Shown here piece by piece: positions 40,028 through 49,001 of a DNA stretch of 64,000 nt; within the stretch, counting starts at the first letter, position 1, and each line of letters starts with the position of its first letter. This DNA is from Nostoc calcicola FACHB-3891 (lineage in GTDB: Bacteria; Cyanobacteriota; Cyanobacteriia; Cyanobacteriales; Nostocaceae), in contig NZ_JACJRQ010000024.1 in assembly GCF_014697355.1 (NCBI RefSeq), positions 62,001 to 126,000 of the forward strand. The letters run 5' to 3'. Below the pieces are notes generated by a model. It saw only the letters and a list, made by a program, of their open reading frames with translations. It was not told the origin of the DNA and searched no databases. The position numbers and the translations under genes are program-made.

Positions 40028-41305
40028 TTAACTTTTTGTGGTGTAGTCAAATTTCATTGGCTGGGTAGTCTTTACAATGGAGTAATTGCTTTTATAAACT
40101 TCTTTTTGGGTGGCTAAAGTATTCACATTAGTTAAGCGTGAGCGTTCAACAAATTTTTGTATAATATTTTTTAATTGAATAGGTTGGTATGGTAGTGAGG
40201 TACTTGTATTAATAAATGTATAGATTACAATAATTACTATCAAGCTAGTGCTAGCACCAAGTCCGATCCCCAACAACAAAATAAAATTTCTATAAGCTAG
40301 GAAATAGCTATCGACAGTATTTTGCTTTCGCCCGCTGTGTGATGACTCCAGGCGCACCAAATCGGAATTAAGCGCTTGTAGAGCTTCTGCGGCAGATTGG
40401 TAACGCTGACTATGGCGATCGCAAACCATTCTATCTAAAATATCTGCCAAACCGTCGCTTACCTGCGCGTCATGGCGCCAGATAAGTTCTCCGCTATTGG
40501 GATCTTCTTGTAGATGGTCAGGTATTAAGCCTGTGAGAGCTTGAATACCAATCATACCTACTGCATAGATATCGCTGCAAAGTTTGGGCTTTCCCTTAGC
40601 TTGTTCGCTTGGCATATAACCAGGAGTTCCAACGACAACTGTTAAACCCGCTCCCAAAGCACCAATTTTTTTAATACTCCCAAAGTCAATTAAAACAATC
40701 TTGCCATCCGAGTGCCGCCGCATTAAATTTTGGGGCTTAATATCTCGGTGAATAATGTTGTGTTCATGAACGAAGACTAAGACTTCTAAAATGTCTTTTA
40801 ATAAATTTAAGACTGCATTTTCGCTCAAGCGTTGACCTGGGATAATTTCTTGAGTCAACGGATGACCGTCAATATATTCTTGGACTAAATAGAAATCTCC
40901 ATCTTCATCAAAATGGGCAAACAGTCTGGGAATTTGCTCGTGGTCATTGCCTAGCTGATATAAAACTTCTGCTTCTCTAGCAAATAATTTTTTAGCGATC
41001 GCACCAACAGTAGGATTAGGATCTTTTGGGTGGAAATGTTTGACAACACAATGCGGCCGCCCTGGTAAATCTAGGTCTACTGCTAAGTAGGTATCGCCAG
41101 ATCCTCCGCTTCCCAACTGTTTGATAATCTCAAAGCGATTCCGGAGTGTCTTTCTGACAAGAGAATGTTGATATCTATTACGTATTGTTGTTGTACGTAC
41201 TGCGCTTGCTAACGAGTAATTTCCACCAGATTCTGGGCTTCCCAACACTTTAACAGTCTCAAAGCTACTCCTGAATGTTTTTCTGATGAGAGGATTCTGG
41301 CTCAT
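40028..41305 (-). CDS. Ser/Thr protein kinase, membrane-anchored
   Basis: This 425-residue Hanks-type kinase has FEIIKQLGSGGSGDTYLAVD (P-loop near 58-77), CVVKHF (ATP-binding Lys), NIIHRDIKPQNLMRR (catalytic loop near 185), LIDFGSIKK and GTPGYMPSEQ. One membrane helix (FILLLGIGLGASTSLIVIIV) lies near 340, followed by a short external tail without a known sensor domain. The first 45 residues contain a degraded copy of the P-loop region (LIRKTFRSSFETVKVLGSP), a partial duplication of 129 bp. It lies just upstream of the PstS-like gene on the same strand. Confidence 0.93.
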   Translation of the reverse strand: MSQNPLIRKTFRSSFETVKVLGSPESGGNYSLASAVRTTTIRNRYQHSLVRKTLRNRFEIIKQLGSGGSGDTYLAVDLDLPGRPHCVVKHFHPKDPNPTVGAIAKKLFAREAEVLYQLGNDHEQIPRLFAHFDEDGDFYLVQEYIDGHPLTQEIIPGQRLSENAVLNLLKDILEVLVFVHEHNIIHRDIKPQNLMRRHSDGKIVLIDFGSIKKIGALGAGLTVVVGTPGYMPSEQAKGKPKLCSDIYAVGMIGIQALTGLIPDHLQEDPNSGELIWRHDAQVSDGLADILDRMVCDRHSQRYQSAAEALQALNSDLVRLESSHSGRKQNTVDSYFLAYRNFILLLGIGLGASTSLIVIIVIYTFINTSTSLPYQPIQLKNIIQKFVERSRLTNVNTLATQKEVYKSNYSIVKTTQPMKFDYTTKS

Positions 41306-41923
41306 GTGGCGTATACTATCTGCTAATTGCTGACCATTCAGAGCTTCTCAGAGCTTGGGTAAGACGATGAATACTTGCCGCTTGATTTTTGAGGCAATCA
41401 TCTTCCCAGAGTTCATATGCTTTACGGCACTTTTATGGTTCGCCGTTTGGTTACTTTATTTAACGTTACTAATACTTAACTGTTTTTAATTTTAGCAAAA
41501 AATAACCTTAGTTAAAATAAATTTTTACTTGGTTCATATGATGGTAGACTTCATATATTTTTCAAACTTCAGCAGCCAAGCCACTGTCTTGAAAAAGGGA
41601 GTGGGGAGTAGGGGAGGTATGAAGAAAGGGAAAGGGGGAAAGGGGAAAGGTGAAAGGGAACCAGTGGCTTAAAAGCAGGGGTTTCAAATATGGACCGGAG
41701 GCGGAGCGGCTCCGGCTCCGCACTGATTTTTATCGCACTACGTGTCTTAAAGATTTTCTTTTTTTATTCTCCGCAATGAAGATAGGGGCTTTATACCTTG
41801 TGGGGAAAAGTTCTTTATCCTACCCTTTCCCCTTTTCCCCTTCTTGGTAAGATTTTACCGTGATTAGCTGACTTGAAGCTAGACTTTTTGAATTATAGTA
41901 TCGGTAATTTAAAAGTTGTGCCA
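41306..41923. other. Intergenic region, low-complexity repeats
   Basis: This holds the kinase promoter and then G-rich GGGAAAGGGG and CCTTTTCCCC runs (41590-41660, 41820-41845) that pair at long range. A GGCGGAGCGGCTCCGGCTCCGC palindromic cluster lies near 41699-41721. No gene or RNA recognised. Confidence 0.45.
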
Positions 41924-42205
41924 ATGAATACTAGTGAATTTCCTGCCGATGCGGAGTAGAATTTTTATGATGCTATCAGCCAAATAGGATATTACGGTGA
42001 CTTAAATTACTGCTTGGGTCTTTTAGATGACTCCTGGCTTGAAATTGAAGTTTTAACCGAGACAGAGATGGAAATCATATCAGGTTTGAGACAAAAACTA
42101 AATGCAACACTGGAAGCAATTAAAACTCAATGTCTTACCACTGGTAGTCCAGAAACAGAAAATTGGTCAATCTCTTTCGAGGAAGAATATGGCGACACAG
42201 ATTAA
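41924..42205 (+). pseudogene. Small acidic protein gene interrupted by an in-frame TAG
   Basis: From ATG 41924 the frame reads MNTSEFPADAE, then TAG (41957-41959), and continues open for 81 codons: NFYDAISQIGYYGDLNYCLG, SWLEIEVLTETEMEIISGL, ending EEEYGDTD at TAA. The continuity suggests a single nonsense mutation (a GAG or CAG codon in the ancestor). No Met for internal restart lies early; a TTG is at 42014. No family recognised. It precedes a terminator shared with the convergent cox genes. Confidence 0.55.
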
Positions 42206-42226
42206 GTATCTAGCTTAGCACTCAAA

Positions 42227-42252
42227 ATAAAAAAGCCCCCTACAGGGGGCTT
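42227..42252 (-). terminator. Rho-independent terminator of the coxBAC operon
   Basis: On the minus strand, GCCCCCTGTAGGGGGC forms a 6-bp G/C stem, followed by TTTTTTATTTT. It lies 42 bp after the coxC stop. The plus-strand side lacks a long U-run, so it mainly serves the cox operon. Confidence 0.88.
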
Positions 42253-42293
42253 GTCAAGTTGTTCGCGTGGAGTGAACAACTAATAATTAATAC

Positions 42294-42920
42294 TCACAGT
42301 AAATACAGTAATCCGAACAAAATAATCCAAATCACATCAACAAAGTGCCAGTAAATTTCAGCGGCTTCAATACCGAAGTGTTTTTCACTACTGTAATGAC
42401 CTTTAACGCGCGATCGCCACAACACGGCGACAATGGCTAAAACGCCGATGGTAACGTGCAGTCCGTGGAAACCAGTCAAAACATAAAATGCACTGGCAAA
42501 TAAATTGGTAGTTAAACCAAATTCTAGATGAGTATATTCATATACTTGTCCGGCAAGGAAAATAGCACCCATTGCAGCGGTAATTGCTAACCAAATCTGT
42601 GCGCCGCGCGTATCATTCTTTTTGATAGCAGTGTCAGCATTGTGCATGACAAAACTGCTAGAAATTAGATTGACGGTGTTGACTCCGGGTAGCAATAGTT
42701 CTAACTCTGGGGTACCTGCTGGAGGCCAAACAGGTAAGGTAGCACGGAAAGCCAGATAGGCTCCGAACAGCCCCATAAAAATCATCCCTTCAGCAATCAG
42801 GAAGACAAACAGCCCAAACAAGCGATGATCTGGATGTTCTTCATGATGACCAACTGTTGCTTCCGCTGCGTGGTGATGATTCAGTTCAGTTTTAGCTGGG
42901 TCAATTGTTTGACTTTGCAT
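42294..42920 (-). CDS. coxC: Cytochrome c oxidase subunit III
   Basis: The 208-residue membrane subunit of the aa3 oxidase has LFGLFVFLIAEGMIFMGLFG, AYLAFRATLPVWPP, NTVNLISSSFVMHNADTAI, YVLTGFHGLHVTIGVLAI and AAEIYWHFVDVIWIILFGLL, with the conserved His-rich helix ends. It is the last gene of coxBAC (ctaCDE), 144 bp after coxA with heptamer repeats in the gap. It stabilises the core complex in thylakoid and/or plasma membrane. Confidence 0.96.
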   Translation of the reverse strand: MQSQTIDPAKTELNHHHAAEATVGHHEEHPDHRLFGLFVFLIAEGMIFMGLFGAYLAFRATLPVWPPAGTPELELLLPGVNTVNLISSSFVMHNADTAIKKNDTRGAQIWLAITAAMGAIFLAGQVYEYTHLEFGLTTNLFASAFYVLTGFHGLHVTIGVLAIVAVLWRSRVKGHYSSEKHFGIEAAEIYWHFVDVIWIILFGLLYLL

Positions 42921-42940
42921 GAATTTTGATAAATGTTAGG

Positions 42941-43060
42941 TGGGGAGTGGGGAGTGGGGAGTGGGGAGTGGGGAGTTAGGAGTTAGGAGTTAGGAGTTAG
43001 AAATTTTGAACTAACAACTTTACTCAAGTCATAACTCATCACTCATAACTCATAACTCCT
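42941..43060. repeat. Heptamer repeats between coxA and coxC
   Basis: GGGGAGT units, then TTAGGAG units (42941-43000), then complementary ACTCATAACTCCTAACT units (43026-43058) form a large imperfect hairpin within the cox transcript. Confidence 0.8.
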
Positions 43061-43064
43061 AACT

Positions 43065-44801
43065 TTATTGACGATCTTCGGGATTAGCAGCAAACGCTGG
43101 GTCTGGTTCTGCCCTTAATACCGAGTTGGGGCCAGCTGACAAGAGTGGATTGGGGTCAGATAGGGGTACACCTTCTTTAGCCTTTTCCAAGCCGTAGTCG
43201 TAGGGACCTGTCGCTAGTACTGGGGTTCCATCAAAATTCTCGATCGCTGGTGGTGAGGTAGTCATCCACTCTAAGGTTAGTGCCCTCCAGGGATTATTAC
43301 CAGCTTTCTCTCCGTACAACCAACTCCAAATGGCATTGAAAATGAAGGGGAATGTCGAAACTGCGAGTATATAAGCACCATACGTGCAGATTTCATTCAG
43401 GAAAGTAAATTTGGGGTCATATTGAGCAATACGGCGGTTCATGCCCATTAAACCGAGCTTGTGCATGGGTAAGAAGGTCATGTTTAAACCAACAATTGTC
43501 AAGGCAAAATGAACCTTACCCCAAAATTCGTTCACCATTCGTCCCGTCATTTTCGGGAACCAGTGGTAGATGGCAGCAAAAATGCCCAGTACGCTACCAC
43601 CAAACAGCACATAGTGCAAGTGTGCAACTACAAAATAGGTGTCGTGGACGTGGATATCAAAGGGCACTGCTGCCAACATCACACCACTGATTCCACCAAT
43701 TACGAAAGTACCGACAAAGCCGATGGCGAATAACATGGCGGAGTTGAGTTGAATTTTTCCGCCCCACATCGTTGCCAACCAGCTGAATATTTTAATTCCT
43801 GTGGGTACGGCAATGATCATGGTGGTGATCATAAAGAACATCCGCAGCCAACCGGGGATACCGCTGGTAAACATGTGGTGTGCCCAGACAATTAGCCCTA
43901 AAAAGCTGATAGCCAAAGATGAGTAGGCGATCGCTTTATAACCAAAAATCGGTTTCCGGGAATGAACGGGGATAATTTCCGAAATGGCCCCAAAAAAGGG
44001 CAAAATCATGATGTACACGGCTGGGTGAGAGTAAAACCAGAACATATGTTGGTAAACTACCGGGTCGCCACCACCAGTGGGGTTAAAAAATGTCGTCCCA
44101 GCAATTAAGTCAAACGAAAGCAGAATCAAACCTGCTGCTAATACCGGAGTCGATACCAAAACTAGCGCCGAAGTGGCAAACATCGCCCAACAAAACAAGG
44201 GCAGTTGATGAACGCCCATGCCGGGGATACGCATCTTTAGCAGTGTGACCAGGAAATTAATCGACCCCAAAATTGAGGACGTACCCAGCAGCAGGACACT
44301 CATAATCCAAATACCTTCACCCACTTGACCTGTTACCAAGCTCAGAGGAGGGTAAGAAGTCCAACCTGCATCGGGCGCATCACCAACCACTAAACTGGCG
44401 ATGAGCAACACACCCGCAGGGGGGATCATCCAAAAGGCAACAGCGTTCAGTCGAGGAAATGCCATATCTTTAGCCCCAATCATCAGGGGAATTAGATAGT
44501 TAGCAAACCCGGCTCCTGCTGGCACGATCCATAAGAAAATCATGATCGTGGCGTGGAGCGTGAACAGACTGTTGTAAACTTCCGGCGTGACAAAATCTAC
44601 TTCTGGGGTTCGCAGTTCTGTGCGAACCAAGTCAGCCATCACGCCACCAATGCAATAAAAAATAAACGAAGTGACTAGGTATTGAATCCCAATCACCTTA
44701 TGGTCGGTTTGAAAACCAAAGAAGTCCTGCCATTTTCTGCTCCCTGGTTCGTCAACAAGGACGGGGATATTGGCAGTTTCTTGCAACTGAGCTTGTGTCA
44801 T
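43065..44801 (-). CDS. coxA: Cytochrome c oxidase subunit I
   Basis: The 578-residue catalytic subunit holds heme a, heme a3 and CuB, reduces oxygen and pumps protons. Key features are FTLHATIMIFLWIVPAGAGF (heme a His), the CuB His-Tyr segment FWFYSHPAVYIMILPFFGAI, VWAHHMFTSG (CuB His pair) and VHDTYFVVAHLHYVLFGGS (heme a3 and heme a His). Twelve helices are expected. ATG 44801 gives MTQAQLQETANIPVLVDEPG. It follows coxB by 122 bp of repeat sequence. Confidence 0.97.
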   Translation of the reverse strand: MTQAQLQETANIPVLVDEPGSRKWQDFFGFQTDHKVIGIQYLVTSFIFYCIGGVMADLVRTELRTPEVDFVTPEVYNSLFTLHATIMIFLWIVPAGAGFANYLIPLMIGAKDMAFPRLNAVAFWMIPPAGVLLIASLVVGDAPDAGWTSYPPLSLVTGQVGEGIWIMSVLLLGTSSILGSINFLVTLLKMRIPGMGVHQLPLFCWAMFATSALVLVSTPVLAAGLILLSFDLIAGTTFFNPTGGGDPVVYQHMFWFYSHPAVYIMILPFFGAISEIIPVHSRKPIFGYKAIAYSSLAISFLGLIVWAHHMFTSGIPGWLRMFFMITTMIIAVPTGIKIFSWLATMWGGKIQLNSAMLFAIGFVGTFVIGGISGVMLAAVPFDIHVHDTYFVVAHLHYVLFGGSVLGIFAAIYHWFPKMTGRMVNEFWGKVHFALTIVGLNMTFLPMHKLGLMGMNRRIAQYDPKFTFLNEICTYGAYILAVSTFPFIFNAIWSWLYGEKAGNNPWRALTLEWMTTSPPAIENFDGTPVLATGPYDYGLEKAKEGVPLSDPNPLLSAGPNSVLRAEPDPAFAANPEDRQ

Positions 44802-44923
44802 TTGTCATTTGTCCTTTGTCAGTTGTCTTTTGTAATTTGTCATTTGTCCTTTGTCCTTTGTCATTTGTCCTTTGCTAATCACCAATGACCAATGACTAAT
44901 GACTAATGACCAATGACCAATGA
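44802..44923. repeat. Octamer-like tandem repeats between coxB and coxA
   Basis: TTTGTCAT/TTTGTCCT units (44805-44875) are followed by AATGACCAATGACTAATGAC units up to the coxB stop. No gene; the run is transcribed with the operon. Confidence 0.75.
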
Positions 44924-46012
44924 CTAATGGTGAATTTGATGGAGGATTTCGGGTTTAATTCCCATGTCCTTGGTGTAAGGAGCGAGAAATTCATTTGGGG
45001 ATAAATCCGCAGGGTTAACGGCAACAGCTTGATTAAGGGTTTCTTTGCTGGCAGTTAACTGCTCTTGTTGCCATTTCTCAAATGCTTCTTGTGGCTCAAC
45101 TACCACCGTTGTTCTCATAGCGCCGTGGTACGGGCCACAAAGTTCAGCACAGATGAGAGTATAGTCACCTACTGTGTTAGGCGTGAAGCGAATCTCACTT
45201 TGCCGACCGGGGATTACATCTTGTTTGAGACGAAATTCTGGCACCCAGAAGGCATGGATGACATCGTTGGCTGTCATATTGAGTCGCACTTCTTTGCCGA
45301 TGGGGACGTGCATCTCACCTGTGGTTATTCCTGTTTCCGGATAGGTGAAAATCCAGGCATACTGTAAACCGGTGACGTTGACTTCCAATGCTGGTGGTTT
45401 GTCTGCTTTATCGGGACTGCCTCCAATTGTGGGAGCAACACTACCGACACCCGGAGCATTCTGCTTTTGGGGAATTTGGTCAGCATTGCGAACTTCTGCT
45501 GTGGCTGGGTCTTGCATCGCCTCATCAGATTTTTCTTGATTGAGGTTGGGTTCGCTGCTAGGGGGTGTATCGCTCAAAGTCGCAGCTATGGCAGTTCCAT
45601 GCCCATGCATACTCATCGACTCTTGAGTAATCGGGGCTTCATGGATGGCATGGGGATCGAAACCACCGATTTCGTTGTACACATCAAAACTGTAAACAGA
45701 AATACCGATAACGATAATTGCTGGGATCGCCGTCCAGAGTATTTCTAAAGGTACATTGCCCTCCACTGGTGGGCCGTCTTCATTGTCACCTGCACGCCGA
45801 CGGTATTTAAATGCAGAGTAAATCAAAACACCTTCGACGATCAGGAATATACCTGTAGAAACGATCATCATCGCATTGAACAGACCATCGACTAAGACGG
45901 CTTCATCAGAGGCTGCTGCTGGCAACAGACCATGATTTTGACCGTACCAAATACTGGCTAGAGTTAGTACGATGCCAATGAGTAATGTCCAGATTGAACT
46001 TGGAATCTTCAC
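44924..46012 (-). CDS. coxB: Cytochrome c oxidase subunit II
   Basis: The 362-residue subunit carries the CuA electron-entry site. Two N-terminal helices (IWTLLIGIVLTLASIWYG, MMIVSTGIFLIVEGVLIY) are followed by WTAIPAIIVIGISVYSFDV. The periplasmic cupredoxin domain has NDVIHAFWVPEFRLKQD and the CuA ligands in ICAELCGPYHGAM. A 60-residue polar insert (SMHGHGTAIAATLSDTPPSS ... APGVGSVAP) lies between the helices and the CuA domain. First gene of coxBAC, divergent from ctaA. Confidence 0.96.
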   Translation of the reverse strand: MKIPSSIWTLLIGIVLTLASIWYGQNHGLLPAAASDEAVLVDGLFNAMMIVSTGIFLIVEGVLIYSAFKYRRRAGDNEDGPPVEGNVPLEILWTAIPAIIVIGISVYSFDVYNEIGGFDPHAIHEAPITQESMSMHGHGTAIAATLSDTPPSSEPNLNQEKSDEAMQDPATAEVRNADQIPQKQNAPGVGSVAPTIGGSPDKADKPPALEVNVTGLQYAWIFTYPETGITTGEMHVPIGKEVRLNMTANDVIHAFWVPEFRLKQDVIPGRQSEIRFTPNTVGDYTLICAELCGPYHGAMRTTVVVEPQEAFEKWQQEQLTASKETLNQAVAVNPADLSPNEFLAPYTKDMGIKPEILHQIHH

Positions 46013-46415
46013 GGCTTACTTAATTGAATTTACTACGTTATCTCAAAGCTGCTCACTTACTAAGGTAGTCTAGGCTGTAAGACATCGGGTCAAAATGTCT
46101 GAAGTTTTTATTAATTTTTCTGACTATTTTACTAATTTTGAGTAGAAGGTGACTAACAGATATTCCCAAAAATAGATGGAAATCAGCAAAAAATTTAAGG
46201 AAAAATTTAGGATGGTTAAATTAACTGCCACTAATCGATTTTTCACATCTTGAAAAATACCTAAAGCTTCAGGCAAAACATAGCGAGAGTGATTCAAAGT
46301 ATAAGTGAGTGCCAATCTATAAATCCCTAGCCTGTACGCTAGGGTGGAGATGGGTCAGTATTGAAAATTAAGAATCTATTAGAGATCCACCAAGAGCGGG
46401 CAGAAGGTACTGTTC
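46013..46415. other. Divergent coxB/ctaA promoter region
   Basis: This 0.4-kb spacer should hold both promoters of the aa3 oxidase and heme A genes. A CCCTAGC/GCTAGGG hairpin lies at 46325-46344, 70 bp upstream of ctaA. A minus frame at 46124-46315 (hydrophobic end) has no homology that I recognise and is not called. Confidence 0.5.
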
Positions 46416-47330
46416 ATGAACGAAATTGTCCTACAACAACAAAATGAAGCGGCAGTTGAGCAGCAAAAGCCCAAGGAAATGATTCGTCGCTTGGTGTGGA
46501 GAATGTCCATAGCCACTTTGATTTTGATGGCAATCGGCTCTGCCACCCGCGTGATGAATGCTGGGCTTGCTTGTCCAGATTGGCCTTTGTGCTATGGCGA
46601 ACTGGTGCCAGCTAAGCAAATGAATTTCCAGGTATTCTTAGAGTGGTTTCACAGATTAGATGCAGCCTTAATTGGTGTAAGCGCGATCGCACTTTTTGGT
46701 TTATCCTGGTGGCACCGTCGCTCTTTACCCAAATGGCTGCCTTGGGCATCCACATTCGCCCTGTTTTTAATTGTCTTTCAAGGCGTCTTAGGAGGACTCA
46801 CCGTCACCCAATTGTTGCGGTTTGATATCGTTACCGCCCATTTGGGAACGGCGCTATTGTTTTTCACCACCCTCTTGATTATTGGCACGACACTCATACC
46901 CTATCAGGGAACTGGAACCGTTGGTAAGTTGCCTTGGGTAGGTTTAACTGCTGCTGTTTTGGTTTACCTGCAAAGTCTCTTGGGTGCTTTAGTAGGATCT
47001 CGCTGGGCGCTACACCAATGCTTCGGCGATTCTCAACTTTGTAACGTAATGTACAGTCATATTGCTGGTTTGGTGCCGCCAACCGTGGCAACCTTGGCAA
47101 TGGTATTTTTCAGTTGGCGTACACCGGCGCTACATCCAGCCTTGCGGCGACTGGCAAATATGGCTGGGGCATTGTTAAGCTTACAAATCTTGTTGGGAGT
47201 CGCCACTTTCAAATTACACCTCCAAGTCGAGCCTCTCACCGTCTCTCACCAAGCTGTAGGAGCTGCTTTGCTCGGTACTTTAGTCGCTTTTACAGTTTTA
47301 TCATTGCGTGACTCAGTGAGTGCTGAATAG
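46416..47330 (+). CDS. ctaA: Heme A synthase
   Basis: The 304-residue membrane monooxygenase oxidises the C8 methyl of heme O to the formyl group of heme A. It has eight predicted helices and the four heme-ligand His regions: LEWFHRLDAALIG, VTAHLGTALLFF, YSHIAGLVPP and TVSHQAVGAALLG. Conserved Cys pairs occur in AGLACPDWPLCYG and HQCFGDSQLC. It starts at ATG 46416 and is divergent from coxBAC, 353 bp ahead of ctaB. Confidence 0.95.
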   Translation: MNEIVLQQQNEAAVEQQKPKEMIRRLVWRMSIATLILMAIGSATRVMNAGLACPDWPLCYGELVPAKQMNFQVFLEWFHRLDAALIGVSAIALFGLSWWHRRSLPKWLPWASTFALFLIVFQGVLGGLTVTQLLRFDIVTAHLGTALLFFTTLLIIGTTLIPYQGTGTVGKLPWVGLTAAVLVYLQSLLGALVGSRWALHQCFGDSQLCNVMYSHIAGLVPPTVATLAMVFFSWRTPALHPALRRLANMAGALLSLQILLGVATFKLHLQVEPLTVSHQAVGAALLGTLVAFTVLSLRDSVSAE

Positions 47331-47683
47331 GGCATGGGGAAGAGGCAAGGGAGCAGGGAGCAGGGAGCAGAGGGGAGGGGCTTCTCCCCTGCTCCCAGCA
47401 AGAACTGCCCCTCTTCCTCATCTCCCTCATCTCCCTCATCTCCCTCATCCCCCACTCCCCACCCCAACGGCGTATTGCGACTTAGGCAGGTGTGGAAAAG
47501 TATTTTCGTTTGACCCAAAGAGCCAGCTTGAGCGGGGGCTGCACATACAGCAGATTTCAAGTTGGAGAAGTACATCATCTAGGTCTCAAAGCGAGGAGTC
47601 GAACCTATTCTAAATTCTGAATTCTGAATTCTGAATTCTGACTCCTGGTGTAAGTTGTTGAAAAATAAGGAACCAGAGCCAAC
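47331..47683. repeat. Repeat-rich spacer between ctaA and ctaB
   Basis: GGGAGCAGGGAGCAG and CTCATCTCCCTCATCTCC tandem runs (47345-47455) are followed by a dispersed repeat at about 47547-47655 (ACAGCAGATTTCAAGTTGG, then AATTCTG heptamers). A close relative of that last block is at 50240-50340. No gene. Confidence 0.65.
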
Positions 47684-48637
47684 ATGATTGAGACTAATGT
47701 CTCTCGCCACCACGAAACTTTTCTCCAAGTAATTCAAAGTTACTACCAGCTAACTAAGCCTCGGATTATTCCGTTGCTTTTGATTACCACAGCTGGCAGT
47801 ATGTGGATTGCTGCTAAGGGACAGGTAGACCCATTGCTGTTACTAGTAACTCTGACTGGTGGCACTTTGGCTGCTGCAAGCGCCCAGACAATTAACTGTA
47901 TTTATGACCGAGATATTGATTATGACATGGAGCGGACACGCAATCGTCCCATGCCTTCCGGTAAGGTGCAGCCGCGTGATGCTCTAATTTTTGCGATCGC
48001 TCTAGCAACACTTTCGTTTACACTACTGGCAGTTTTTGCCAACCTGTTAGCCGCCCTGCTAGCTTTCTCTGGCATTGTCTTTTATATTTTGGTCTACACT
48101 CACTGGCTAAAACGCCACAGCACCCAAAATATTGTCATTGGTGGTGCTGCTGGGGCAATTCCGGCTTTGGTGGGTTGGGCTGCTGTTACGGGCACCCTAA
48201 GCTGGGCAGCATGGTTAATTTTTGCCATCGTCTTTTTGTGGACGCCGCCGCATTTCTGGGCATTAGCTCTGATGATTCGGGACGACTACGCTAAAGTCGG
48301 GATACCGATGCTACCAGTAGTGAAAGGGGATACGGCAACAGTACGGCAAATCTGGTACTATACCTTGATTACTGTAGTTGCAACGGTGTTATTAGTTTAT
48401 CCCTTAGGTGCGAGTGGAATTCTTTATGCTGCGATCGCTGTGAGTCTTGGAGGATTATTTATCCACAAATCTTGGCGGTTGTTGCAAAATCCAGAAGATC
48501 GTACTGTCGCTAGAGAATTGTTTCTCTATTCCATTTCCTATATGATGCTGTTGTGTCTAGGGATGGTAGTTGATAGTCTCCCCGTTACTCATCATCTAAT
48601 TAATGCAGTAATTAGTAAACTGCACTTTATTAGTTAG
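47684..48637 (+). CDS. ctaB: Protoheme IX farnesyltransferase (heme O synthase)
   Basis: The UbiA-family prenyltransferase adds a farnesyl group to heme b to give heme O, the substrate of CtaA. The 317-residue protein has the first Asp-rich motif in NCIYDRDIDYDMERTRNRPM and the second around IRDDYAKVGIPMLPV, plus YTHWLKRHSTQNIVIGGAAG. About nine helices are visible. It follows ctaA on the same strand. With coxBAC this completes an aa3 oxidase assembly cluster. Confidence 0.96.
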   Translation: MIETNVSRHHETFLQVIQSYYQLTKPRIIPLLLITTAGSMWIAAKGQVDPLLLLVTLTGGTLAAASAQTINCIYDRDIDYDMERTRNRPMPSGKVQPRDALIFAIALATLSFTLLAVFANLLAALLAFSGIVFYILVYTHWLKRHSTQNIVIGGAAGAIPALVGWAAVTGTLSWAAWLIFAIVFLWTPPHFWALALMIRDDYAKVGIPMLPVVKGDTATVRQIWYYTLITVVATVLLVYPLGASGILYAAIAVSLGGLFIHKSWRLLQNPEDRTVARELFLYSISYMMLLCLGMVVDSLPVTHHLINAVISKLHFIS

Positions 48638-48745
48638 GGGAGACAAATTTTAGCGATCGCGTTTGGTAAAAGGGCGCGATCGCATTTTCAGAAATTAAAA
48701 ATTATAGATAATTACAGTGGTGGATTTGCAATTAAAAGTAAAATT

Positions 48746-48934
48746 TCACTCATAGTGTAGCTGAATAATTTTAGGAGGGTTTTTTTCATTCGGAAAATGG
48801 CAGTTAACCGCATCAAGGAGCATTTGCCGTAGTGTTTCTATATCGTCAGCCTCAGTAAAAATTGACTCGGTTAAAGCTCTAGCTGTATAACTACCATCTG
48901 GCTCGTCTTCAACGAGAAATATAATTTCAGTCAT
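48746..48934 (-). CDS. HicB-like small protein
   Basis: The 62-residue protein begins MTEIIFLVEDEPDGSYTARA and continues with IFTEADDIETLRQMLLDAV, matching the partial RNase-H-like fold of HicB antitoxins and related DUF1902-type proteins. It lacks the C-terminal DNA-binding part of full HicB, and no HicA is adjacent. It may be an orphan or have another role. It lies downstream of the frameshifted kinase. Confidence 0.7.
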   Translation of the reverse strand: MTEIIFLVEDEPDGSYTARALTESIFTEADDIETLRQMLLDAVNCHFPNEKNPPKIIQLHYE

Positions 48935-49001
48935 ATTTAATCATTGCCTGTGAGATAAAATTATTGTCAAGTAGAAAGATAAATCACCAGCTACATCAAG
49001 C

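Noticed and set aside
46124..46315. 63-codon hydrophobic minus frame upstream of coxB
   Set aside because: It lies in the divergent promoter region, shows low complexity and no family likeness.
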